The notes under the pieces are model-generated. The model did not search any database. It was not told the origin of the DNA and worked only from the letters and a program-made list of their open reading frames with translations. From Loktanella fryxellensis (GTDB lineage: Bacteria; Pseudomonadota; Alphaproteobacteria; Rhodobacterales; Rhodobacteraceae), in assembly GCF_900110065.1 (NCBI RefSeq), contig NZ_FOCI01000013.1:45072-109071 (forward strand): DNA of 64,000 nucleotides, written 5' to 3'. Position numbers and translations under genes: made by a program. Every line of letters begins with the position of its first letter. The first letter of the stretch is position 1. This document shows, one piece after another, positions 1-8,026 of this stretch.

Positions 1-645
1 GCCGACCCACAGCATCGCACTGCCCACCATGGTCAGCGTCATCGAATGCGGCGCCATGTTGTCACGGCCCAGACCCACGCGTTTGCCGATCATGATCGAC
101 CCGATCAGCGCCGCGATGCCTGCGTTGATGTGCACCACGGTGCCGCCTGCGAAATCGATGGCCCCCATGTTGAAGATCAGACCCGACGCGTCCCAGACCA
201 AGTGCGCGACGGGGAAATAGACGACCGTCACCCACAGCAGCACGAACAGCATCAGCGCGCTGAACTTGATCCGTTCCGCGAATGCGCCGACGATCAGCGC
301 CGGCGTGATCGCGGCAAAGGTCATCTGGAACGCGATGAACAGGTATTCCGGGATCACCACGCCGTCGGTGAATGTCGGGGCCATGCTGTCCGGTGTGACA
401 CCGACCAGAAACACCTTGCCCCAGCCACCCCAGAACGGGCCGGTGCCACCGCCGAAGGCCATGGAATAGCCGTAGACGACCCACACGACCATCACCATCG
501 CGGTGATCAGGGTGCACTGCATCAGCACCGACAGCATGTTCTTGGACCGCACGAGGCCGCCATAGAACAGCGCGAGGCCCGGCACGATCATGAACAGCAC
601 CAGCACGGTCGCCGTCATCATCCAGGCGACGTCGCCCTTGTCCAT
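1..645 (-). CDS. amtB: Ammonium transporter AmtB, second copy (partial, runs off left edge)
   Basis: This is the N-terminal half of an Amt/MEP/Rh ammonium channel, which conducts ammonia/ammonium across the inner membrane. The start of the mature protein is typical: DKGDVAWMM leads into the first membrane helix, followed by PGLALFYGGLVRSKN and then FAAITPALIVGAFAERIKF. The gene follows glnK (754..1092), the usual PII partner. The natural start appears to be ATG at 729, which opens a signal peptide, but an in-frame TGA at 691-693 stops it after 12 codons. ATG 645 is the next start that keeps the whole first helix, though it lacks a clear ribosome-binding site. The product may therefore be absent, or made without its signal peptide. 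The 3' end lies outside the window. Confidence 0.8.
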   Translation of the reverse strand, partial: MDKGDVAWMMTATVLVLFMIVPGLALFYGGLVRSKNMLSVLMQCTLITAMVMVVWVVYGYSMAFGGGTGPFWGGWGKVFLVGVTPDSMAPTFTDGVVIPEYLFIAFQMTFAAITPALIVGAFAERIKFSALMLFVLLWVTVVYFPVAHLVWDASGLIFNMGAIDFAGGTVVHINAGIAALIGSIMIGKRVGLGRDNMAPHSMTLTMVGSAMLWVG

Positions 646-729
646 CGTGGGCGCGGCGGCATCCTGTGCGGCCGCAAGTTGTGGCAGCAGTCAGGCCACG
701 GTGGCCGCTGCGATTGTCGTCAGTCTCAT
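646..729 (-). other. Orphaned AmtB signal-peptide coding segment with in-frame TGA
   Basis: From ATG 729 the frame reads MRLTTIAAATVA, then TGA (691-693), then LLPQLAAAQDAAAPT, and continues without a shift into the AmtB protein. The two halves together make a normal cleavable signal peptide with an AxA-type cleavage site. A single nonsense codon therefore separates the leader from the transporter. The cause could be a real mutation or a base error. Confidence 0.7.
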
Positions 730-753
730 CTGTGGATGTCCCCCTGGCGCTGC

Positions 754-1092
754 CTACAGCGCGTCGTCGTTCGTCTCTCCGGTGCGGACGCGCAGTGCGC
801 CCGCAACGTCGAGGGTGAAGATCTTGCCGTCGCCGATCTTGTTGGTGCCGGCGGTGCGGGCGATGGTGGTGACAACCTGCTCGGCCAGATCGTCGGGCAC
901 GACGATCTCCAGCCGCAGCTTGGGCACGAACTGCACCACGTATTCCGCGCCGCGATAGACCTCCGTGTGCCCGGACTGGGTGCCGAACCCCTTGACCTCC
1001 GACACCATCATGCCGCGCACACCGACATCCATCAGCGCGCTGCGCACCTCGTCGAGCTTGAAGGGTTTGATGACGGCGATGATCAGATTCAT
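754..1092 (-). CDS. glnK: PII nitrogen regulatory protein GlnK (second copy)
   Basis: A 112-residue PII signal protein that senses 2-oxoglutarate, ATP/ADP and (through uridylylation) glutamine, and blocks the AmtB pore when nitrogen is plentiful. Tyr51 of the T-loop, the uridylylation site, is in the expected YRGAEY context. The B-loop region (GTNKIGDGKIFT) and the C-terminal loop (VRTGETNDDAL) are intact. ATG 1092 gives the standard N-terminus MNLIIAVIKPFK; longer upstream reading is not PII-like. The gene lies 24 bp before the amtB leader, so the two are almost certainly co-transcribed. It is a close paralogue of the PII gene at 2749..3087. Confidence 0.95.
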   Translation of the reverse strand: MNLIIAVIKPFKLDEVRSALMDVGVRGMMVSEVKGFGTQSGHTEVYRGAEYVVQFVPKLRLEIVVPDDLAEQVVTTIARTAGTNKIGDGKIFTLDVAGALRVRTGETNDDAL

Positions 1093-1290
1093 GACGGATC
1101 CCCATGTCGCTTCCTGACGCCAACAGCGCCCCGAAACGAACATCGGACAAGGGCAAGCGCCGGCCTGTGCCTGAAAGCACGGCACATCACGCACTCGCGG
1201 CGTAGAGTTTAACCATGAAGCGTAAAAATACGGCTGTAGATAAATCAACCCAAAGGAGGAAAGGTTCAGTCACGGCAGGGTCAGGACATG

Positions 1291-1318
1291 AAAAGGCCCG
1301 GACGCGCACGTCCGGGCC
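1291..1318 (-). terminator. Intrinsic terminator after first amtB
   Basis: Read on the minus strand, a perfect 10-bp GC-rich stem (GGCCCGGACG/CGTCCGGGCC) with a TGCG loop is followed by TTTT. It lies 26 bp past the amtB stop at 1344. It separates the two glnK-amtB pairs into two transcription units. The remaining 1093-1290 stretch holds no gene and presumably carries the promoter of the second pair. Confidence 0.85.
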
Positions 1319-1343
1319 ACTCGCGATCAGCCGATGGGAGGGA

Positions 1344-2720
1344 TCAGCCCTTCGCGAATTCGGGGTAGGCCTCCATGCCCATCTCGGCCTGGTCGAGGCC
1401 GGTCATCTCGGCCTCGGCGGTGACGCGCAGACCGATCGTCGCCTTGAGGATGATCCACACGATCAGCGACAGGACGAACATGAACGCACCGACCGACACG
1501 AAACCGACGAGTTGCGTCACATAGGACGTGTCGGCGGTGTTGAACGGGACGATCATGGTGCCCCAGAAGCCCGCGACGAGGTGCACCGGGATCGCTCCCA
1601 CGACGTCGTCGATCTTCAGCTTGTCCAGCACCGGCACGACCAGAACAGCGATGATGCCACCCACGGCGCCGATCAGCAGCGCACCGAACAGCGACGGGTC
1701 GAGCGGACCCGCGGTGATCGACACGAGGCCGGCCAGCGCACCGTTCAGCACCATGGTCAGGTCGACCTTGCCATACGTCACCTGCGTGAGGACCATTGCG
1801 GCCACCGCACCGGCGCTTGCCGCCATGTTGGTGTTCGCCATGATGCGGGCGATGTCGCTGATGTCGCCCACAGTGCCCGCGGCCAGCTGGCTTGCGCCGT
1901 TGAAGCCGAACCAGCCCATCCACAGGATCAGCGTGCCCAGCGTGGCAAGGGCCAGGTTGCTGCCCGGCATCGGGAACGCACGACCATCCTTGTAGCGTCC
2001 GATGCGCGGACCCAGGATCAGCGCACCCGCCAGTGCCGCGAAACCGCCTGCCGCATGCACGAGGGTCGAGCCTGCGAAGTCATAGAAGCCCATCTCGCTC
2101 AGCCAGCCGCCGCCCCACTGCCACGACGCCTCGATCGGATAGAGGACGCCGGTCAGCACGACGGTGAAGATCAGGAACGGCCACAGCTTGATGCGCTCGG
2201 CCAGCGTGCCCGACACGATGGACGCGGTCGTGGCGCAGAACATCACCTGATAGAAGAAGTCCGACGCACCGGAGGCATAGTCGAGTGACGCCGCATCCGC
2301 GGCAAGGCCCACAGGCTCCAGCGACGCGGGCGAGAACAGCGTGCCGAGATAGCCTACGATGGTCCAGCCGTCGCCGGGATACATCAGGTTGTAGCCGATC
2401 AGCCAGTACATGATGCCCGCAATGGCAAAGAGCGCGATGTTCTTGGTCAGCTGCGTGGTCACGTTCTTGGACCGCACCAGCCCCGCCTCGAGCATGGCAA
2501 AGCCCGCGGCCATCCACATGACGAGGATGCCACCGATCAGGAAAAGGAAGGTGGTCATGACGTAGGCGCCGATGTCGTCGAACGACGGCGTGGCCGCCTC
2601 GACGACCTCCGCGGCGGCTTCGGCCGCGGGTGCCGCGGCGTCCTGCGCCAGCCCCATGACCGGCAGCGCCAGCAGCAGGGCCGCCAGCGGCAGGGTTGAT
2701 TTGAGCAGTGATGGATTCAT
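1344..2720 (-). CDS. amtB: Ammonium transporter AmtB (first copy)
   Basis: A full-length 458-residue ammonium channel of the inner membrane. It has an N-terminal signal peptide ending near LAQDA, then an acidic/Ala-rich linker to about residue 45, then about 11 membrane helices. Recognisable pieces are FAMLEAGLVRSKNV after helix 1, YDFAGSTLVHAAGGFAALAGA (the conserved DFAGSxVVH segment), and the pore and C-terminal region GAIPVHLVAGFWG. The charged C-terminal tail that contacts GlnK is present. It lies 28 bp after glnK (2749..3087) and is followed by a strong terminator. The linker between signal peptide and first helix is longer than in the second copy, so the two transporters are not recent identical duplicates. 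Confidence 0.95.
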   Translation of the reverse strand: MNPSLLKSTLPLAALLLALPVMGLAQDAAAPAAEAAAEVVEAATPSFDDIGAYVMTTFLFLIGGILVMWMAAGFAMLEAGLVRSKNVTTQLTKNIALFAIAGIMYWLIGYNLMYPGDGWTIVGYLGTLFSPASLEPVGLAADAASLDYASGASDFFYQVMFCATTASIVSGTLAERIKLWPFLIFTVVLTGVLYPIEASWQWGGGWLSEMGFYDFAGSTLVHAAGGFAALAGALILGPRIGRYKDGRAFPMPGSNLALATLGTLILWMGWFGFNGASQLAAGTVGDISDIARIMANTNMAASAGAVAAMVLTQVTYGKVDLTMVLNGALAGLVSITAGPLDPSLFGALLIGAVGGIIAVLVVPVLDKLKIDDVVGAIPVHLVAGFWGTMIVPFNTADTSYVTQLVGFVSVGAFMFVLSLIVWIILKATIGLRVTAEAEMTGLDQAEMGMEAYPEFAKG

Positions 2721-2748
2721 CGTGGTCTGTCCCCTTGTTGCGCAGCTG

Positions 2749-3087
2749 TTACAGCGCGTCGTCGTTCATTTCGCCGGTGCGGACGCGCATCGCGGCTTCC
2801 ACATCGAGGGTGAAGATCTTGCCGTCGCCGATCTTGTCGGTCTTGGCGGTGCTGGCGATGGTGCCCACGACCTGTTCGGCCATGCTGTCGGGCACCACGA
2901 TCTCCAGCTTGACCTTGGGCACGAAGTTCACGGCGTATTCCGCGCCGCGATAGATTTCCGTATGCCCGGACTGGGACCCGAACCCCTTGATTTCGGACAC
3001 CATCATGCCGCGCACGCCGATGGCGGTCAGCGCCTCGCGGACCTCCTCGAGCTTGAACGGCTTGATCGTTGCGATGATCAGTTTCAC
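2749..3087 (-). CDS. glnK: PII nitrogen regulatory protein GlnK (first copy)
   Basis: A 112-residue PII protein with the same signature as its paralogue: KLIIATIKPFKLEEV at the start, YRGAEY around Tyr51 in the T-loop, and KIGDGKIFTLDVE. It probably regulates the adjacent AmtB by plugging it and reports nitrogen status to NtrB/NtrC-type partners. No in-frame ATG exists near the right place. GTG 3087 gives the family's standard N-terminus and has GGGGAA about 9 nt upstream. The first gene of the first glnK-amtB unit. Confidence 0.93.
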   Translation of the reverse strand: MKLIIATIKPFKLEEVREALTAIGVRGMMVSEIKGFGSQSGHTEIYRGAEYAVNFVPKVKLEIVVPDSMAEQVVGTIASTAKTDKIGDGKIFTLDVEAAMRVRTGEMNDDAL

Positions 3088-3358
3088 GTGATGTTTTCCC
3101 CATTCGCTATGACGGGGACGGGCCCCGGTGGTGCATGTGCCTGCCAAACAGGCGGTACCGGAGGACCGAGGCACAAGAAAAGTCACGCCATTCCACAGGC
3201 TGAGTCACCAAATGTTGCACATTTTTTGCACAATGGGACATCTGCGCCTGTTTCTTGTGCAGTCGGGAAAACGAATCCCCCTCCCGGCAACAGCACGGGA
3301 CAATCCCGCTGCGGGGCGGTAAGAAGGGCGAAACGCGCAAGAAACGGACCGGGCAGCG
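3088..3358. promoter_or_regulatory. Divergent intergenic region, glnK-amtB versus PBP1A
   Basis: No gene is visible in these 271 bp. The stretch should hold the promoters of the minus-strand glnK-amtB unit and the plus-strand mrcA. It is locally AT-rich and carries two direct copies of TTGCAC at 3215-3220 and 3227-3232, 12 bp apart. A nearby GTCACC/GTTGCA arrangement (about 3205-3219) resembles an NtrC dyad, but its spacing is one base short of the enteric consensus, so I do not call an NtrC site. Confidence 0.4.
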
Positions 3359-5503
3359 ATGGCGAAGAACAGCAAGACGGGCAAACCTCTTGTCGCGGAC
3401 CGCCGCTATGGCGCGGCTGCAGCGACTCCGTCCAAGGCGACGACCGCCCCGCGCCCGCGCAAGGCCCGCACCCCGCGGCGCAGCCGTCCGCGCGGCCCCA
3501 TCGGTCTGTTGCTGCTGCCGTTCACGTGGGCGCTGGGCCTGATCCTGCGCGTGACGTGGAAACTCGGGCTGGCCGTCGTCGTGCTGATCGCCGGCGCGGC
3601 CTTCTGGTATTCGATGCAGATGCCCGCGATCACTGCCCTCGTGGACGGACGCACGCGCGGGTCCGTGACATTGCTGGACCGCGACGGCGCGGTGTTCGCG
3701 TGGCGCGGCGACCAGTTCGGCGGGATGATCACCGCCGATCAGGTCTCGCCCTACCTGCACGACGCGGTCGTCGCGACCGAGGATCGCCGCTTCTACCGCC
3801 ACATCGGCGTCGATCCGCGCGGCGTCGCGGGCGCCATCCGCATCAACATGAGCGAGGGGCGCAGCCCCCTGTCCGGCAACGGCGGCTCGACCATCACGCA
3901 GCAGACCGCCAAGCTGCTGTGCCTCGGCGTGCCCTTTGACCCCGCGACGTGGGACAGCGAACGCGCCTATGAAGAGGACTGCCGCCGCACCACGATCTGG
4001 CGCAAGGTCAAGGAGGCGATCTACTCCATGGGCATGGAGATCGCCTACGGCAAGGAAGACATCCTGACCGTCTATCTGAACCGGGCCTATCTGGGCGCGG
4101 GCAGCCGCGGATTCGAGGCGGCGGCGCAACGCTATTTCGGCAAGTCCGCCAACGAGGTGAACGTCGCCGAAGCGGCGATGCTGGCAGGTCTGCTGAAGGC
4201 ACCCAGCAGCTATGCGCCCACATCCAGCATGGAGCGGGCGGTGGACCGCGCCAACGTGGTCGTCGGCCTGATGGAGGCGCAGGGCTACATCACCGCCGCA
4301 CAGGCCGCCGATGCGCGCGCAAACCCCGCGCAGCTCAGCACTGCGGCCGAGGCACGGGCGGGCGGATACTTTGCCGACTGGGTGATGGACCAGGGGCCGG
4401 ATTTCTTTACCCAGAACACAACCGAGGATGTGATGATCCGCACCACGCTGGACCAGCGCATCCAGACCGCGGCGGAAACCGCGCTGTTGTCGGTGTTCGA
4501 TGCGCGGCTGAAGGAAAGCAGCGAAGCCGAGGCCGCCGTCATCGTGATGAGCGCCGATGGCGCCGTGCGCGGCATGGTCGGCGGGCGCGACGTGCGGGCG
4601 ACGGGCGCGTTCAACCGCGCCACGCAGGCCAAGCGGCAGCCGGGATCGGCCTTCAAGCCGTTCATCTATGCGGCAGCCCTCGATCTCGGCTTCAGTCCGA
4701 ACGACATGATCGTGGATGCGCCACTGACGATCGACGTGCCGGGATCGGGTCCGTGGCGGCCCGAAAACTATGACCGGCAGTTCCGGGGTCCGGTGACGCT
4801 GACGCAGGCGCTGGCGGAATCCCGCAACATCCCCGCCATCCTTCTGTCAGAGGAGGTCGGCCGCGAACTGGTCCGCACCGTGGCGCAGAAATTCGGCATC
4901 ACCAGCGATCTGGCCGCCGGTCCCGCGCTGGCGCTGGGCGTGTCGGAAACCACGCTGATCGAAATGACGGGTGCCTATGCCGGGATCCTGAACGGCGGGT
5001 CCGCCGTCGTGCCTTACGGCCTGATCGACCTGCGGCTGCAGGGCGACGATGCGCCGCTGATGGACAATGCGGGCGTAGGCCTGCAGGAGCGTGTGATCCA
5101 GACCGGGGCCGCACGACAACTGACCTACATGATGAGCGAGGTGATCCGTGCCGGCACAGGCACCCGCGCGCAGATCCCCGGCTGGGAACTGGCGGGCAAG
5201 TCGGGCACGACGAACAGCGCCCGCGACGCATGGTTCGTCGGGTTCAACGCGGATTACGTCGTCGGCGTCTGGATGGGCTACGATGACAACAGCCCGATGC
5301 AGGGCGTCACCGGCGGCGGCCTGCCGGCCGAGATCTGGCAGGCGACCATGGCCGGCGTCGTGGCGGGAGAGACGCCGCGTCCCCTCCCCTATGACCTGCC
5401 GACCATGGGCACCCGTGGCGAGATGGTGGCGGATTCCACGATGACGGCCGACACCCAGATCCTCGACGTGCTGGACAACATCCTGAACGGTCTGGCGAAC
5501 TGA
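3359..5503 (+). CDS. mrcA: Class A penicillin-binding protein 1A (transglycosylase/transpeptidase)
   Basis: A 714-residue bifunctional peptidoglycan synthase anchored in the inner membrane. A basic, Ala/Pro-rich cytoplasmic tail (1-45) precedes a membrane segment (about 47-88). The glycosyltransferase (GT51) domain shows catalytic EDRRFY at about 141 and GGSTITQQ at about 175. The transpeptidase domain has SAFK (Ser430/Lys433), SRN at 488 and KSGTT at 614, so all three penicillin-binding motifs are intact. The ATG at 3359 overlaps the GCGATGG context after a purine-rich stretch. The last codons overlap the first unit of a 17-bp tandem repeat (5483-5550), so the C-terminus may have been altered by repeat expansion. 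Confidence 0.93.
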   Translation: MAKNSKTGKPLVADRRYGAAAATPSKATTAPRPRKARTPRRSRPRGPIGLLLLPFTWALGLILRVTWKLGLAVVVLIAGAAFWYSMQMPAITALVDGRTRGSVTLLDRDGAVFAWRGDQFGGMITADQVSPYLHDAVVATEDRRFYRHIGVDPRGVAGAIRINMSEGRSPLSGNGGSTITQQTAKLLCLGVPFDPATWDSERAYEEDCRRTTIWRKVKEAIYSMGMEIAYGKEDILTVYLNRAYLGAGSRGFEAAAQRYFGKSANEVNVAEAAMLAGLLKAPSSYAPTSSMERAVDRANVVVGLMEAQGYITAAQAADARANPAQLSTAAEARAGGYFADWVMDQGPDFFTQNTTEDVMIRTTLDQRIQTAAETALLSVFDARLKESSEAEAAVIVMSADGAVRGMVGGRDVRATGAFNRATQAKRQPGSAFKPFIYAAALDLGFSPNDMIVDAPLTIDVPGSGPWRPENYDRQFRGPVTLTQALAESRNIPAILLSEEVGRELVRTVAQKFGITSDLAAGPALALGVSETTLIEMTGAYAGILNGGSAVVPYGLIDLRLQGDDAPLMDNAGVGLQERVIQTGAARQLTYMMSEVIRAGTGTRAQIPGWELAGKSGTTNSARDAWFVGFNADYVVGVWMGYDDNSPMQGVTGGGLPAEIWQATMAGVVAGETPRPLPYDLPTMGTRGEMVADSTMTADTQILDVLDNILNGLAN

Positions 5504-5550
5504 ACGGCCTGGCGAACTGAACGGCCTGGCGAACTGAACGGCCTGGCGAA
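5483..5550 (+). repeat. Four tandem copies of a 17-bp repeat at the end of mrcA
   Basis: The unit CTGAACGGCCTGGCGAA occurs four times head to tail (5483, 5500, 5517, 5534), followed by a degenerate start of a fifth (CCGAACG). The first copy is coding (…LNGLAN) and differs by one base; copies 2-4 lie after the stop. Since 17 is not a multiple of three, each added unit shifts frame but brings its own TGA, so expansion does not lengthen the protein much. Confidence 0.9.
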
Positions 5551-5567
5551 CCGAACGCCGCAGCGGC

Positions 5568-5981
5568 CTAGTCGGCGGGTGGCGTGTCGATGACCAGCGG
5601 CACGGCATCCGGGTCGGGGCACCGGTCGTAGACAAAGGCGTATCCGTCCCAGACCATGATGATCCCGTCGCTTTGTGCGCTGTTCAGCAACATCGCCCGC
5701 TCGTTGAAGGTCTGACCTTCACCGCTGCAGGCCATGGTATAAAGCTGCGCATCCATATCCACGACGTTGACGGGGTTGGTCATCCGGCACTCGACCTCGA
5801 CGCCATAGAAGATGCCCTCGGCGATCCGGACAGACCCTCCGTCGATGCCCACGAGGGCACATTCCGCATTGGCGGCCTGCCGATAGGTCCCGTCGAACGG
5901 CCCCGCAGCGACCGGCGCCGCCAGAACCGTGCCCAGTCCGGCACATGTCACATATGTGGTAAGACGGACCACGCCGCACAT
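5568..5981 (-). CDS. Small secreted protein of unknown function
   Basis: I do not recognise this family. From ATG 5981 the product is 137 residues with a plausible signal peptide (MCGVVRLTTYVTCAGLGTVLAAPVAA) cleaved before GPFDGTY. The mature part is about 110 residues and has four cysteines (in AECAL, VECRM, MACSG and DRCPD), suggesting a periplasmic disulphide-bonded domain. Longer starts upstream add basic, non-signal sequence and are less likely. It converges with mrcA across the tandem repeat and has no obvious functional neighbour. Confidence 0.65.
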   Translation of the reverse strand: MCGVVRLTTYVTCAGLGTVLAAPVAAGPFDGTYRQAANAECALVGIDGGSVRIAEGIFYGVEVECRMTNPVNVVDMDAQLYTMACSGEGQTFNERAMLLNSAQSDGIIMVWDGYAFVYDRCPDPDAVPLVIDTPPAD

Positions 5982-6277
5982 CCTTTTGCTTGCGCCCCGG
6001 ACCCGCCGGGCGGCTGACGCAAGGTTATCCCATGTGGCTGACCGTGTCACGCAGGGGCGACCGGCCGTGTGATTGGGTCTGGCGATGATTGCCGTTCTTT
6101 CTTTGTTCATGCCTGCGCGGCAGAGTATAGGGATGGGGCTGTCAGCCGGGACTGGTGCCGATGCTCTGCATGTTCAGGACAATCGGGGGGTGGACATGCA
6201 TAACCCCTATTTTCGCCGTGCATGCGCGATATGCTCCACAGCAGGCAGGACGTGATGCAATTGTGTGGGGCTGACGC
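5982..6277. other. Intergenic region before the type I secretion genes
   Basis: About 300 bp between two divergent genes. Short frames exist here but none has a convincing start site, composition or family. It presumably holds both promoters; I see no clear -35/-10 pair, terminator or riboswitch. Confidence 0.4.
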
Positions 6278-8026
6278 GTGAGACAGGATGACGACCGGAC
6301 AGCGCGGAACGGTGGCGCCGAACTGCTGGCAGTACGGCACGAGGGGCGCGCGCTCTACTGGGCGGTTGGCATCTTCAGCTTCTTCGTGAACATGCTGATG
6401 CTGACGGGCCCCCTGTACATGCTGAACGTCTATGACCGGGTGCTGGGCAGCCGCAGCGTGGAAACGTTGATCGCGCTCAGCGTGCTGGTCGTGTTCCTGT
6501 ATGGTCTGATGGGTGTGCTCGACTTCGTGCGGGGCCGCGTGATGGGGCGGCTGGGTGCCCGCTTTCAGGCGCGTCTCGACCGGCGCGTGTTTGCGGCCAC
6601 GCTGCAGGCGCAGTCCCAGAACCGCGCCCTGGACGAGGCCAAGACCGGCCTGCGCGACCTCGAAGCGGTGCAGCGCCTGATCACCTCGCCCGCGCTGATG
6701 GCGGCGTTCGATCTGCCGTGGACACCGCTGTTCTTTTTTGGGATCTTCATCTTCCACCCGGCGATGGGCTGGCTGGCCATTGCCGGCGGCGTCGTGCTGG
6801 TCGGCGTTGCGCTGGCCAACCAGATCGTCACCAAGAAACCGCTGGAAACGGCAAACGCGGCATCGTTCCAGTCCGAAAGCCTCGGCGCACAGATCCGGGG
6901 CGAAGCCGAAATGGTGCAGGCCCTGGGTATGCGCGGCGCCGCTTTCGACCGCTGGCAGGTGGCGCGCGGGGCATCGCTGGATGCCACAATCGGCGCGTCT
7001 GACAGTGCCGGCACCTTCGGCGCGGCGACCAAGACCTTCCGCCTGTTTCTCCAGTCGGCCATGCTTGGGCTGGGGGCCTACCTGGTGCTGCAGGGCGAGA
7101 TGACGGCGGGTGCCATGATCGCGGGGTCGATCCTGATGGGCCGCGCACTGGCCCCGATCGAGACGATCGTGGGTCAGTGGGCCGTGTTTCAGAGAGGCCG
7201 CGAAGGCTGGGGTCGCCTGTCCCGCCTGCTCGGCGCCATCCCGGAAGAGCCGGCCCGCACCGCCCTGCCCGCGCCGCGCGCGATCATCACGGCCGACAGC
7301 GTGACGGTCATCCCGCCGGGCGAACAGCAGGCCAGCCTGCGGTTGATCAGCTTTGCCGTGCAGCCCGGTCAGGCGGTGGGCGTCATCGGCATTTCGGGTG
7401 CGGGCAAATCGACGCTGGCCCGCGCCCTGACGGGCGTGTGGCGACCGGCGGGCGGCAAGATCCGGCTGGATGGCGCATCGCTGGATCAGTACGATGCCGA
7501 TACGCTGGGGCGACACATCGGATATCTGCCGCAGCGGGTGCAACTGTTCGACGGCACGATCAAGGACAACATCGCGCGCATGTCCATGACCCCGGACGAT
7601 GCGGCCGTGGTCGCCGCGGCCAAGAAGGCCGCCGCCCACGAGATGATCCTGCGCCTGCCGGACGGCTACGACACCCGCGTCACGGCCGGTGGCGGGCGGC
7701 TGTCGGGCGGCCAGATCCAGCGCATCGGCCTTGCCCGTGCGATGTATGGCGATCCGGTGATGCTGGTGCTGGACGAGCCCAACAGCAATCTGGACAACGA
7801 CGGATCATTGGCGCTGAACGCCGCCATCCGCGCCGCCAAGGCCGAGGGCAAGGCCGTGTTCATCATGGCCCATCGGCCCGCAGCGATACAAGAGTGCGAT
7901 CTGTTGCTGGTGATCGAAAACGGTGCGCGCCGCGCCTTCGGCCCCAAGGACGAGGTCCTGCGCGAGGTGCTGCAGAATGCGCAGGACGTGACGCGGACCA
8001 AGGGTCAGTCGGCGGGCGTGCAATGA
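6278..8026 (+). CDS. Type I secretion ABC transporter, PrtD family
   Basis: A 582-residue inner-membrane exporter with a fused permease and ATPase. Membrane helices run from about 28 to 290, starting with GIFSFFVNMLMLTGPLYMLNVYDRVL, which is diagnostic of PrtD/AprD-type systems. The nucleotide-binding domain has Walker A GISGAGKST near 370, signature LSGGQIQRIGLARA near 480, and Walker B LVLDEPNSNLD near 497. There is no N-terminal C39 peptidase domain, so substrates carry C-terminal (RTX-type) signals. GTG 6278 is the only start before the first helix. The stop overlaps the next gene (ATGA), so permease and adaptor are co-translated. No TolC-type outer-membrane partner is in the window. Confidence 0.92.
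   Translation: MRQDDDRTARNGGAELLAVRHEGRALYWAVGIFSFFVNMLMLTGPLYMLNVYDRVLGSRSVETLIALSVLVVFLYGLMGVLDFVRGRVMGRLGARFQARLDRRVFAATLQAQSQNRALDEAKTGLRDLEAVQRLITSPALMAAFDLPWTPLFFFGIFIFHPAMGWLAIAGGVVLVGVALANQIVTKKPLETANAASFQSESLGAQIRGEAEMVQALGMRGAAFDRWQVARGASLDATIGASDSAGTFGAATKTFRLFLQSAMLGLGAYLVLQGEMTAGAMIAGSILMGRALAPIETIVGQWAVFQRGREGWGRLSRLLGAIPEEPARTALPAPRAIITADSVTVIPPGEQQASLRLISFAVQPGQAVGVIGISGAGKSTLARALTGVWRPAGGKIRLDGASLDQYDADTLGRHIGYLPQRVQLFDGTIKDNIARMSMTPDDAAVVAAAKKAAAHEMILRLPDGYDTRVTAGGGRLSGGQIQRIGLARAMYGDPVMLVLDEPNSNLDNDGSLALNAAIRAAKAEGKAVFIMAHRPAAIQECDLLLVIENGARRAFGPKDEVLREVLQNAQDVTRTKGQSAGVQ

Noticed and set aside
691..693. Selenocysteine at the amtB TGA
   Set aside because: It lies in a cleaved signal peptide and AmtB has no selenocysteine; no SECIS-like stem is apparent just downstream.
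46..1212. Large plus-strand frame over glnK-2 and amtB-2
   Set aside because: It is the antisense shadow of two strongly conserved minus-strand genes; the product is His/Arg-rich with no family.
3195..3225. NtrC-binding dyad before glnK
   Set aside because: Half-sites resemble the consensus but the central spacing is one base short.
6073..6255. 60-residue plus-strand frame before the ABC gene
   Set aside because: No ribosome-binding site, no signal or domain, and no codon bias; likely a chance open frame.
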